From the NCBI GenBank assembly GCA_031370745.1, contig JANMQX010000049.1:1-19647 (forward strand): DNA of 19,647 nt, written 5' to 3'. Shown here piece by piece: positions 7,651-15,135 of this stretch. Source of the stretch: JAENVT01 sp031370745 (lineage in GTDB: Bacteria > Actinomycetota > Acidimicrobiia > Acidimicrobiales > Ilumatobacteraceae). The notes under the pieces were generated by a model that saw only the letters and a list, made by a program, of their open reading frames with translations, ran no database searches and was not told where the DNA came from. A program made the translations under genes and the position numbers. Each line of letters begins with the position of its first letter. Positions within the stretch are counted from its first letter, which is position 1.

Positions 7651-8313
7651 CTACGGTTCGGTGAATCCGGCCTGCTTGTGCGAGCCGTCGCACAAGGGCT
7701 TGTTGGACGAAACGCCGCAGCGGCACAACGTGACGCGGTTGCGGGTTTCGAGCATCGTGCCATCACTGAGGATCACCGGCACACCGGCGGTGACCCACAG
7801 CGGTCCATCACTGATCACGCCGACGGCCTGCGGCAGCAGGGGTTCGTTGACAACACCTTCGATCTGATAGGTCAACGCTCCCGACGGACAGTGGTCGATC
7901 ATTGCGATCGCATGCATGCGCGCCGCAGTGTCGCCAACCTTGGCTGCCTCTTCCCATACGTTGGTAACCGTCGTGCCGCAGAACCCAGCGTGCACGCAGA
8001 TGCCTTGGTCGTAGCGCACGTTGACATCGCCACCGACCTCATCGGCGCGCTCGTCGTACGTTCCGGTGGCGATGTCGTCGGCCACGAAGCCGATGCGCGC
8101 GTGCGTGCCGTCGCAGAACGGTTTGGCCCCCGATTGGCCGCAACGACACAGGGCGTATCGATCCTTTGTCTCCAGGGTCGAAGTGGTGACCCACGTCATC
8201 GGTTCGCCGAGCTCGCTTTGCACATCTCGTCGTCTGTAGAGGGCAAGGCTGCCGGCGACAAGGTAAGGGCCGCTCGCCGCAACGGTGATCGAGAAATCGT
8301 TGTTGTCGGTCAT
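7651..8313 (-). CDS. Double CDGSH iron-sulfur protein with central ferredoxin-like segment
   Basis: The 220-residue protein has two CDGSH-type [2Fe-2S] sites: CRCGQSGAKPFCDGTH (ligands C56, C58, C67, H71) and CRCGVSSNKPLCDGSH (C197, C199, C208, H212). Between them is a segment of the divergent mono-cluster ferredoxin kind (Fer4_19-like), with C106, C112 and C142 in ICVHAGFCGT and CPSGALTY. CDGSH proteins carry a redox-active, often labile cluster with 3-Cys 1-His ligation, and are linked to electron transfer or iron/redox sensing. The electron partner here is unknown. No signal peptide or membrane anchor is visible, so it is probably cytoplasmic. It follows the glycosyltransferase by 45 bp on the same strand, so the two may be co-transcribed. 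Confidence 0.9.
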   Translation of the reverse strand: MTDNNDFSITVAASGPYLVAGSLALYRRRDVQSELGEPMTWVTTSTLETKDRYALCRCGQSGAKPFCDGTHARIGFVADDIATGTYDERADEVGGDVNVRYDQGICVHAGFCGTTVTNVWEEAAKVGDTAARMHAIAMIDHCPSGALTYQIEGVVNEPLLPQAVGVISDGPLWVTAGVPVILSDGTMLETRNRVTLCRCGVSSNKPLCDGSHKQAGFTEP

Positions 8314-8358
8314 GCGGCGGAGGTTATCGCGGATCCCTCACTGCGATTTTTGGGCTAC

Positions 8359-9645
8359 CTAGACGACACTCTCGATGAGGTTGGCCGCGCGCTGAGTACC
8401 GTCACGCGAACGAATCACCGCAGCATTCGCCGCCATCCGGGTCTGCAACGCGTCGTCGGCGAGCAACCCATCGACTGCTCCGACCAATTCGCTGTCGTCG
8501 AACGTGTAGGTCGAAACCCTCACCCCGTACCCAGTCTCGTGGACCCGTTGAGCATTGTCGTACTGATCCCAAAACAGCGGCAACAGCACCATGGGCTTGC
8601 CGAAGTGGAACGACTCGGTCGTGGTGTTGTTGCCGCCGTGGGTGATCACCAGATCGACCTCTGGCAGGACATTGGTCTGTGGCACCTGTTGCGCTCCCCA
8701 CATGTTGGACGGCAGATCGAAGGTGTCGTGGAGCGGCCCTTTCGAGACGATGTAACGATGCGGGGTGCGGCCAAGGACGTCGATGATCCGCTGCATCAGT
8801 TCGACGTCGGCCGATCCGAGCGACCCGAGGGACAGGTAGATCAACGCACCCGCGTCGGATTTGGGGGTGCACAGCTCATGTGGCACCGCGAACGGTGCAT
8901 CGGTCGCTCGCACGGAGGAGTCGAGCCGATGCCAGGTCGGACCGAGTGGGCGGCGATCGGTGTAGTCGATCACCTCCGGATAGGTGTACAGGTTGAGCGC
9001 GTCGCTCTGGTGAATGAACTCGAGGTCGTCGAGCGGCCGTGCCCCGCATGACTGGACCCACTCGTTGTATGCCTGCCACGTCGGTCGGTGGGTGCGGTCG
9101 AACTCGGCGCGGAACGCATCCCATTCGCCGCGATCGTCGGCAGGAAGCCCGCTGTAGGCAGGCGGGATTTCGGTGCCTTTCATCTCCAGTGGTTGGCAGC
9201 TGACGATGCGCACGAACGGCACCCCGGCCGTGGTCAGCGCCGGAAAGCAGTTGACGTTGTCCTCGATGATCACGTCCGGTCTCTGACGATCGATGATCTC
9301 CTTCAACTGCGGCTCGCAATACATCGCCCCGTCGATCAGGGCTTGCCAGGTCGGCTGCATGAAGCCGCTGAGCTGATCGAACGTCGATGAGCGAAAGACG
9401 GGTTTGGTGTCGCGAATGAAATCCGTCCAGAACTGCCCGGCGGCCTGCTCCGGTGCGCCCGGCGGCGGCGGAGGAGCCAGTTCGACCAGATCCTCGACAA
9501 AGCCCAGCGGTTCCAGACGACCGGCCCACGACGCCTCCGCGGCGAACACGACCTTGTGGCCGCGGCCCAGCAGGATGTTGCCGATTCCGATGCAGTTGTT
9601 CGTTGGCCCGTATGCGCTCTCCGGCATGAACAAGAAGGTCGCCAT
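8359..9645 (-). CDS. GT1-family (MGT/UGT-type) glycosyltransferase
   Basis: This 428-residue protein has the two-domain GT-B layout of family 1 glycosyltransferases, which move a sugar from a nucleotide donor to a small acceptor such as a lipid, polyketide or flavonoid-like compound. The N-terminal part starts MATFLFMPESAYGPTNN with a glycine-rich loop (GIGNILLGRGHKV). The donor-binding signature is clear: VDLVITHGGNNTTTES (His336, Glu344), then FGKPMVLLPLFWDQYDNA with the sugar-contacting Asp-Gln at 360-361. The open frame continues upstream to 10056, but that region encodes the divergent kinase, and family similarity starts at ATG 9645. A Pro-rich loop (APPPPPGAP) follows the first domain. 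The donor and acceptor cannot be deduced, and no biosynthetic cluster surrounds it. Confidence 0.92.
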   Translation of the reverse strand: MATFLFMPESAYGPTNNCIGIGNILLGRGHKVVFAAEASWAGRLEPLGFVEDLVELAPPPPPGAPEQAAGQFWTDFIRDTKPVFRSSTFDQLSGFMQPTWQALIDGAMYCEPQLKEIIDRQRPDVIIEDNVNCFPALTTAGVPFVRIVSCQPLEMKGTEIPPAYSGLPADDRGEWDAFRAEFDRTHRPTWQAYNEWVQSCGARPLDDLEFIHQSDALNLYTYPEVIDYTDRRPLGPTWHRLDSSVRATDAPFAVPHELCTPKSDAGALIYLSLGSLGSADVELMQRIIDVLGRTPHRYIVSKGPLHDTFDLPSNMWGAQQVPQTNVLPEVDLVITHGGNNTTTESFHFGKPMVLLPLFWDQYDNAQRVHETGYGVRVSTYTFDDSELVGAVDGLLADDALQTRMAANAAVIRSRDGTQRAANLIESVV

Positions 9646-9678
9646 GGCTACCGTTCTAGCGTGACACCGGGTGCCTCG

Positions 9679-10632
9679 ATGGAACTGGCGGGACGGTTGC
9701 TGGGGCGGGCGTGTTCGATCGAGCGGCCGATCACTGTCGATCAAACCAATGTCAGCGTCGTCGTCGACGAGTCCGTCGTCGTCAAGTGGCTCGTCCCTCC
9801 GGTGCCCGAGCCTCATCCTGGCGTGGACCTGATTCACCATCTGGTGGCCACTGGCTTCGACGAGATGCCGGCGTTCGTCGGCATCGACCATCGCGATGGT
9901 GTGGTGCATGCGATCGTCACGTCGTACCTGCCCCACGCGTTGGACGGCTGGGATTGGTACGTCGACGACGTCGAGGCGTGGCTCGACGATCGCGCGGAGC
10001 TCGATCATCTGATCGTCTCCGCGCAACGGATGGGTGCGATCACAGCTCGGCTGCACAGCGCGCTCGCCGATATGCAGCCGCGGACCATCGTCCTCGGAGC
10101 GGTGGCCGATCAGGCCATGGCCGACATGCGTGCGGCAGTCGGCCGCCTCGACGGCTTGGATTGGCTCGACGAATCACGCGTGGCAGCCGTTCTACAACCA
10201 TTGCGCGACGCAGGCGAGATGCCCGGCCATCGGATCCACGGAGATCTTCACGCCGGCCAGTTCCTGCGCGCCGGCGGCACGATGTTGCTGACCGACTTCG
10301 ATGGAAACCCGCTGCAAGACCTCGACGAAAGGTCGCGATCGCAGTCACCGTGGCGCGACGTGGCCTCGATGGTGCAGTCGATCGAGCATGTTGGAGCCAT
10401 CGTCGTCAAGCAGCGACGACCCGACTGCGCCGACGACGTCGATCGGTTCGCACGCGCAGCCACCACCGCGGCACTTGGGTCGTATTCGCTCGCGCACGCC
10501 ATCGACGGAGAGCTCCTGCTGGCGTTTCGCGTTGCCCAGGAGCTGCACGAATACGCGTACTCGATCCGGCATCTTCCGCACTGGCGCTACGTCGCCGACG
10601 CGACGTTGCCCAGACTGCTTGGCTTCGGCTAG
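9679..10632 (+). CDS. Maltokinase-like sugar kinase (candidate glucosamine kinase)
   Basis: This is a cytoplasmic kinase of the aminoglycoside-phosphotransferase/maltokinase fold, 317 residues from ATG 9679. The catalytic loop is HRIHGDLHAGQFL (Asp189), the metal-binding motif is TDFDGNP (Asp206/Asp208), and the downstream SPWRDVASMVQS matches the 'SPLRDVAGMLRS' segment of mycobacterial-type maltokinases. The N-terminal lobe is short (KWLVPP with its Lys) and lacks the long cap domain of full maltokinases, which average well over 400 residues. Actinobacterial glucosamine kinases of this fold are known, and the adjacent SIS-domain gene favours an amino-sugar substrate, but this is inference. 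GTG 9661 is an alternative start. Either way, only 15-33 bp separate it from the divergent glycosyltransferase. Confidence 0.82.
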   Translation: MELAGRLLGRACSIERPITVDQTNVSVVVDESVVVKWLVPPVPEPHPGVDLIHHLVATGFDEMPAFVGIDHRDGVVHAIVTSYLPHALDGWDWYVDDVEAWLDDRAELDHLIVSAQRMGAITARLHSALADMQPRTIVLGAVADQAMADMRAAVGRLDGLDWLDESRVAAVLQPLRDAGEMPGHRIHGDLHAGQFLRAGGTMLLTDFDGNPLQDLDERSRSQSPWRDVASMVQSIEHVGAIVVKQRRPDCADDVDRFARAATTAALGSYSLAHAIDGELLLAFRVAQELHEYAYSIRHLPHWRYVADATLPRLLGFG

Positions 10633-10711
10633 CTCTCGGGGGCGCGGCACAACAGTCTGATATCGGTCCATACCGGCGCCCACGCCCGCATGCCCGGTAG
10701 GTTTCGGCGTC

Positions 10712-11653
10712 GTGGACCCGGCTGCCTTCCTCGCCGATCTCGAAGCGAAGCCCGCTATGTTGCTGGCCCTCCTCGACGACCTCCCGGCATGGCCCGACGT
10801 CGGTGACGGACCGATCGTGCTCACCGGGATGGGTTCGTCATGGTTCGCTGCCGATGTGGCTGCGCGGCGATTACGCCGGCACGGCATCGTCGCCGTTGCC
10901 GAACTGGCCTCTGTCGAGGCCAGCTTTCCGCCATCGCCGGATCTGACGGTGATCGGCATCACAGCATCCGGGAAGAGCGCCGAGACGGTAGCCCTGTTGA
11001 CCGCTCATTCCGGCCTCAGTCGAACGATCGCGCTCACCAACGATGCATCGGCTTCGCTGCCGACCGAGCACGTCGTGCTGATGAATGCCGGTGTCGAGAG
11101 CGGCGGAGTCGCGTGCCGTACGTACCTGCACACGCTGGTTGCACTGCTGGCGCTCGAACAACGGCTCACCCGGGTCGAGTTACGGATCGGCGAACGCGTG
11201 CGCCGCAGCGCTGCCGCGATTGCCTACCTGCTCGACAGACGCGATGGCTGGATGATGCCGGTCATCGAGTCGATCGAGGGCACGGAGGGACTGTGGATGC
11301 TGGCGCCCGCAGAGCGACTCTGTTCTGCGTTGCAGAGTGCATTGATGATTCGCGAGGGCGCCCGGCGCGCCGCGGATGGTTGCGAAACTGGCGATTGGAA
11401 CCATGTCGATGTCTATCTGACGAAGACCCTCGACTATCGCGCCCTGCTCTTCACCGGTTCGCGCTTCGATGCCGACGCGTTGAAGTGGATGACCGATCGT
11501 CACAGCCATGTCGTAACCGTGGGTGCCGAGCCGGACGGCGTCGCCGCGAGTGTCCGATATCCAGGTGACGATGACCCGGTCGTGGCCCTGCTCACCGAGG
11601 TGCTGGTCGCCGAACTGCTGGCGGCACACTGGTGGCTGCGAGCCGCCGGGTGA
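10712..11653 (+). CDS. SIS-domain protein (phosphosugar isomerase/deaminase-like)
   Basis: This 313-residue protein has the two tandem sugar-isomerase (SIS) domains seen in the C-terminal half of GlmS and in AgaS/NagB-II-like deaminases. It contains GMGSSWFAA (about 39-47) and the phosphate-loop TASGKSAET (about 84-92), followed by a GlmS-like segment, GGVACRTYLHTLVALLALEQ. There is no N-terminal glutaminase domain, so it is unlikely to be GlmS itself. A likely job is isomerisation or deamination of a hexosamine phosphate such as glucosamine-6-phosphate. It starts 79 bp after the sugar kinase on the same strand, which would supply a phosphorylated substrate. The start is GTG 10712. The exact substrate cannot be told from the sequence. 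Confidence 0.82.
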   Translation: MDPAAFLADLEAKPAMLLALLDDLPAWPDVGDGPIVLTGMGSSWFAADVAARRLRRHGIVAVAELASVEASFPPSPDLTVIGITASGKSAETVALLTAHSGLSRTIALTNDASASLPTEHVVLMNAGVESGGVACRTYLHTLVALLALEQRLTRVELRIGERVRRSAAAIAYLLDRRDGWMMPVIESIEGTEGLWMLAPAERLCSALQSALMIREGARRAADGCETGDWNHVDVYLTKTLDYRALLFTGSRFDADALKWMTDRHSHVVTVGAEPDGVAASVRYPGDDDPVVALLTEVLVAELLAAHWWLRAAG

Positions 11654-11721
11654 CCGAATTGCGCACGGCGTCGCGGCCGTTTGGGTAGCGATCCCGAATA
11701 TGTGAAGGTAATGATCCAAGG

Positions 11722-12384
11722 GTGCTCGGTAACTACGACTACCCGACGAGCCACCGAATTTTCGAGCTCGTCTCCGTTGGCGCCTTCATAGGCTTCGCCG
11801 GCGCGCTCGCCCGTCGAGTTGCCGTCGAGGTCGGTGACCGACTGTCGTGGCCGGTTGGTCTGCTGATCGTCGGTCTGGTCCTGGTGGCGTATGCCGTTGC
11901 CGATCTGGCCTCTGGAATCGTCCACTTCCTCCTCGACAACTTCGGCTCACCGGAAACACCTGTGATCGGACAGAAGTTCGTCAAGCCATTCCGCGACCAT
12001 CACGTCGACCCGATGGAAATGACCCGCGGCGACTTCATCGCCGTCAACGCTGACAACGTGTTCGTGTGCCTGCCCGTGATCATCCCGGCGTTCTTCTTCC
12101 TCGATGTCACTCGGCACCCGTATTGGGGTGTCTTCATCATCGGTCTCGTCTCCGGGGTGATCATGACCAACCAGTTGCACAAGTGGGCACACATGCCCAC
12201 GGTGCCGCGTCTTGTTGCCGTCGCCCAGCGAAGCGGCGTTGTGCTGTCGAAAGAACACCATTCGGTGCATCACAGTGGTGCGTACGACAGCAACTACTGC
12301 ATCACCTGGGGTTACCTCGACCTGTTGCTGAACCGTCTCGTCATCCTTCGAAAAAGACAGCGAGCACCGTCAGGCTCGAGGTAG
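11722..12384 (+). CDS. CarF/TMEM189-type plasmanylethanolamine desaturase (Kua domain)
   Basis: This is a membrane di-iron desaturase of the lipid-desaturase family that includes CarF and human TMEM189/PEDS1, which introduce the vinyl-ether double bond of plasmalogens using O2. Length is 220 residues. Hydrophobic segments lie at about 14-32, 44-62, 113-128 and 135-150. The histidine-rich family motifs are all present: DLASGIVHFLLDNFG (H68), FRDHHVDP (H93, H94) followed by TRGDF, NQLHKWAHM (H153, H157), and EHHSVHHSGAYDSNYC (H179, H180, H183, H184) followed by ITWGYLD. The C-terminal tail is basic. The start GTG 11722 is the best fit, with family similarity beginning near NYDYP. The 3' end overlaps the convergent histidine kinase gene by 15 bp. 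The gene lies 68 bp after the SIS gene; a functional link is not evident. Confidence 0.9.
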   Translation: MLGNYDYPTSHRIFELVSVGAFIGFAGALARRVAVEVGDRLSWPVGLLIVGLVLVAYAVADLASGIVHFLLDNFGSPETPVIGQKFVKPFRDHHVDPMEMTRGDFIAVNADNVFVCLPVIIPAFFFLDVTRHPYWGVFIIGLVSGVIMTNQLHKWAHMPTVPRLVAVAQRSGVVLSKEHHSVHHSGAYDSNYCITWGYLDLLLNRLVILRKRQRAPSGSR

Positions 12385-13755
12385 GCGAACGCTGGCGTCG
12401 AGGCCACCGCCGGCTCGGTTGGCCAGCGCAACATCACCGCCGCTGGCTTCGGCCAGTTGGCGCACAATTGCCAGGCCGAGCCCAGATCCTTTGTGGCCCG
12501 CGTTCGAGGCCCGCCAGAAGCGATCGAATGCGTGCTGCAGCTGATCAGTCGGCATGCCGGGCCCACGATCGGTGACATGCACGGTCGCCCAACCATCGGC
12601 GGCGACCGCCGACACCGTGATCTCGTTGCCGGGCCCGCTGGCGTTCAGGGCGTTGTCGATGTAGTTGTCGACGATCTGTTCGAGAACACCCGGCACGGCT
12701 CGGGCCGACAGGGTGGCGATCGTGCTGGCCGACAACGTGACGCCGCGTTCGTCGGCAAGCGGCGCCCAGATGGCGGCGCGCTCGGTGACGATTTCGGCGA
12801 CGTCGATCGCTTCGCTCGCCACTGCGTCCTGTTCGGCGCGGGCCAGCATCAACAAACCCTCCACAAGACGCTGCAGCCGTTCGGTTTCTTCGCTGGCCGC
12901 CTCGATGTCTCGTCGGGCCGCGACCGGATCCTCATCGATGTTCACGGCCGCACGCTCGAGCTGCAGCCGCAACGCGGTGAGCGGGGTGCGTAGTTGGTGA
13001 GAGGCGTCGCCGGCGAAGCTTCGCTGGCGCTCGACCAGTGTCGAGATCCTCTCGGTCATCGTGTTGAACGAGCTCGCCAGCCCACGAATTTCGGGCGCGC
13101 CGTCATCGATCATGGCTCGGCTCTTGAAGTCACCCGCAGCGACACTTTCGGTGACTCGTCGCAGGCGACGAATCGGTCGGACGATGGTTGCTGCCATCAG
13201 CGCCGCTGCCAGGGCGGCTGTCGCCAGCGAAATCAGGCCGACGGCAAGTATTCCTCGGACCTTGACGGACACTCGGTCGTCGATGGTCGATGCCGGGTAC
13301 GTGACTCGAACGACACCGACCGGAAGCGCTCCTGACAGAACGGGCACCGCGACGTAGACGATGTCTTCGCGGAGAGTTTCAGATTTTCTGCGCCCGGATG
13401 TTGGGCTCCCTCTCAGCGCAGTGGCGATCTCCGGGCGAGTGGAGTAGTCCCCGCCGCGGCGGGCCTCGTCACCAGATACGGCGACAGCGACACCGGACGC
13501 GTCGGTCACAACGACCGTGGCGTGCGTTCGCGCCGCGTAGACGTCGGCGGTTGCTTGCAGTGCATTGCGGTCTTGTGCGTTCTCGCCAGACAGGGAGCCC
13601 TCCGAGCTGCCGGCGAGGATGAACGCATCGCGCTCGATGCCGGCCACGGCGCGCTCGGTCTCGACCCGTCGCAGATAGCTCGCCAACGGGATGTCCTGGG
13701 CGGCGAGGATGACAATCGTGACGCCGACGAATGCGGCGATCAATCTCCATCTCAC
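12370..13755 (-). CDS. Sensor histidine kinase (HAMP-HisKA-HATPase)
   Basis: This membrane sensor kinase is 461 residues from GTG 13755. It has a first membrane segment at about 5-20, an extracytoplasmic sensing domain of about 150 residues, and a second membrane segment at about 168-192. A HAMP linker follows (VRPIRRLRRVTESVAAGDF). The phosphoacceptor is His253 in SHQLRTPLTAL, the N-box Asn368 lies in YIDNALNAS, the G1 box is DRGPGM, and the G2 box is GSGLGLAIV. Its start overlaps the response regulator stop (GTGA), so the two are translationally coupled. The open frame extends upstream to 13884 inside the regulator gene, but that extension is not HK-like. The signal cannot be read from the sensor domain. 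Its 3' end overlaps the convergent desaturase gene by 15 bp. Confidence 0.94.
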   Translation of the reverse strand: MRWRLIAAFVGVTIVILAAQDIPLASYLRRVETERAVAGIERDAFILAGSSEGSLSGENAQDRNALQATADVYAARTHATVVVTDASGVAVAVSGDEARRGGDYSTRPEIATALRGSPTSGRRKSETLREDIVYVAVPVLSGALPVGVVRVTYPASTIDDRVSVKVRGILAVGLISLATAALAAALMAATIVRPIRRLRRVTESVAAGDFKSRAMIDDGAPEIRGLASSFNTMTERISTLVERQRSFAGDASHQLRTPLTALRLQLERAAVNIDEDPVAARRDIEAASEETERLQRLVEGLLMLARAEQDAVASEAIDVAEIVTERAAIWAPLADERGVTLSASTIATLSARAVPGVLEQIVDNYIDNALNASGPGNEITVSAVAADGWATVHVTDRGPGMPTDQLQHAFDRFWRASNAGHKGSGLGLAIVRQLAEASGGDVALANRAGGGLDASVRLPRA

Positions 13756-14429
13756 GAGGGCGGTTCCAGCCTGAAGCCGACACCGCGGACTGCTTCGATC
13801 CACGTGTGATCGCCCAGCTTCTTTCGCAGCGAGGCCACGTGAGCGTCGACGGTTTTGGTGGGGCCGTACCAGTGCGCGTCCCACACGGTCTCGATGATCT
13901 CGGTGCGCGTGTGAACCGCACCCACGTCGTTGGCCAGGAACGCCAACAGGTCGAACTCCTTGGCAGTGAGAGAAACCTCTTCACCTTCGATGCGTACGCG
14001 TCGAGTACGCCGGTCCAGTTCCATCGGGCCAACCATCTGTGGCCCGCCCGAGTCGCGATCGTCGGCGGGCAACTGACCGTCGTTGGTTCGCCTGCCGACA
14101 GCTCGAATCCGGGCGACGAGCTCGCGAAGGCTGAACGGCTTCGTCACGTAGTCGTCGGCGCCCAATTCGAGGCCGAGAACGCGGTCGAACTCCTCACTTC
14201 TGGCCGTGAGCATGATGATGGGTGTTGCCGAGCGTTGTCGCAGCTCGCGGCAGACATCGCGCCCATCCATGTCGGGCAGACCCAGGTCGAGCAACACCAG
14301 TTCGTAGCCCCGTTCGGCGAGGGCGCCGGCGCCCGTGGCGACGTGCACCACGCTGTGTCCGGCGGCGGTGAGTCCCTCGACCAGGGTCTCGGCGATGGCC
14401 TTGTCGTCCTCCACAAGCAGCAACTTCAC
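13752..14429 (-). CDS. OmpR/PhoB-family response regulator
   Basis: This 225-residue DNA-binding regulator is the partner of the coupled histidine kinase. The receiver domain begins KLLLVEDDK (acidic pocket Asp8/Asp9); the phosphoacceptor is Asp48 in LLDLGLPDMDG, with conserved TA and KPFSLREL further on. The C-terminal winged helix (about 130-222) includes LTAKEFDLLAFLA and TVDAHVASLRKKLG, then VRGVGFRLE. I chose GTG 14429 because the receiver fold starts there, although no strong ribosome-binding site precedes it. It is transcribed away from the exported-protein/ApbE operon. The 136-bp gap carries phased TTGGA repeats that this protein probably binds, so autoregulation together with control of the divergent operon is the simplest model. 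Confidence 0.94.
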   Translation of the reverse strand: MKLLLVEDDKAIAETLVEGLTAAGHSVVHVATGAGALAERGYELVLLDLGLPDMDGRDVCRELRQRSATPIIMLTARSEEFDRVLGLELGADDYVTKPFSLRELVARIRAVGRRTNDGQLPADDRDSGGPQMVGPMELDRRTRRVRIEGEEVSLTAKEFDLLAFLANDVGAVHTRTEIIETVWDAHWYGPTKTVDAHVASLRKKLGDHTWIEAVRGVGFRLEPPS

Positions 14430-14468
14430 GGTGTCATTGTGACAAGTTCGCCCTGAGCCGAGGCCGTT

Positions 14469-14512
14469 CTTGGATAAAACTTGGATATTCGCCGCCCATC
14501 CCTTGGACGCTG
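14469..14512. promoter_or_regulatory. 11-bp-phased TTGGA direct repeats, probable response-regulator operator
   Basis: Two near-identical 11-bp units, CTTGGATAAAA (14469-14479) and CTTGGATATTC (14480-14490), lie head to tail. A third match, CTTGGAC, begins at 14502, exactly two 11-bp steps further on. Repeats spaced by about one helical turn are the usual binding architecture for OmpR/PhoB-family regulators, and such a regulator is encoded immediately next door. The array also sits in a locally AT-rich patch between the divergent genes. Binding is inferred, and I could not fix the -35/-10 elements with confidence. Confidence 0.6.
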
Positions 14513-14565
14513 TCCGCGTACGTTGTGATCCAGGCCATGACTGGCGCGACGGAAGAGGACGGACG

Positions 14566-15135
14566 ATGAAAACACGAATTGCGATGGTGATCTCGGTTGC
14601 AGGAGTATTGGTGGCCGGCTCGGCTGCTGCTCTGGTGAACACACAGGTGCTCGGTGGCAGCACCGCTGCACCCGGTCTGGCGGTCGACGCTGCGCCGCAG
14701 AGCGAGCACACGATTCCGACGACCACCGCTGCCCCCGTGCCTACGACGTCGGTTGCTGCGGCCGCGCCAGCGGTCGTCGCGGCCCAGCGGACCGCTGCCG
14801 CCGCCGTGTCGACTCAAGCGGTGTATTCGATCGGTACCTCCGGTTTGGTGACACTCGATACTGCGGGCGACGTGCTGACGATCGTCGGCGTGACTCCCGC
14901 CGCCGGCTGGGTTGTGACGAAATCCGAGAATGAGGACGCGACGAATGTCGAGATCAAGTTCCAGTCCGGAAGCATCGAGGCTCAGTTCCACGCCAATCTG
15001 TTGTTCGGCGTTGTCACGACCTCGGTCGAGTCGAACGACACGTCGACCACGACCGTTTCCATAGGCAACCATGTCAGCGGTCGTGGTGGTAGCGGTGGCG
15101 GGAGCGACGACGGTGGTGGCGGCAGCGATGACTGA
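14566..15135 (+). CDS. Exported low-complexity protein, likely two-component target
   Basis: No named family is recognised in this 189-residue protein. It begins with a basic N-terminus (MKTR) and a hydrophobic stretch to about residue 24, consistent with a signal peptide or membrane anchor, though no lipobox is seen. A Thr/Pro/Ala-rich linker covers about 45-80. A compact beta-rich domain (about 85-165) contains GLVTLDTAGDVLTIVGV and VEIKFQSGSIEAQFHANL. The tail is Gly/Ser/Asp-rich (GGSDDGGGGSDD). The start ATG 14566 has a strong GGAAGAGG ribosome-binding site 7 bases upstream; starts further upstream would run through the repeat array. It is divergent from the two-component genes and first in an operon with 15128 and the ApbE gene. 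It lacks the ApbE flavinylation motif. Confidence 0.8.
   Translation: MKTRIAMVISVAGVLVAGSAAALVNTQVLGGSTAAPGLAVDAAPQSEHTIPTTTAAPVPTTSVAAAAPAVVAAQRTAAAAVSTQAVYSIGTSGLVTLDTAGDVLTIVGVTPAAGWVVTKSENEDATNVEIKFQSGSIEAQFHANLLFGVVTTSVESNDTSTTTVSIGNHVSGRGGSGGGSDDGGGGSDD

Noticed and set aside
6520..9051. 843-codon plus-strand open frame overlapping fdsA and the CDGSH and glycosyltransferase genes
   Set aside because: It runs antisense to or out of frame with well-supported genes, is Arg/His/Asp-rich with no domain, and is a typical long shadow frame in high-GC DNA.
9646..10056. Extension of the glycosyltransferase frame upstream to 10056
   Set aside because: The extra residues are low-complexity Arg/Asp-rich sequence antisense to the kinase, and GT1 similarity starts at ATG 9645.
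14470..14565. Possible earlier start (TTG 14470) for the exported protein
   Set aside because: It would run translation through the TTGGA repeat array; ATG 14566 has a strong ribosome-binding site and begins a proper signal-like segment.
14537..14569. Ten-codon leader frame (MTGATEEDGR) ending in TGA overlapping the ATG at 14566; contains a TGAT resembling an ApbE acceptor motif
   Set aside because: It is very short with no good ribosome-binding site, and the TGAT match is easily chance. Kept only as a note.
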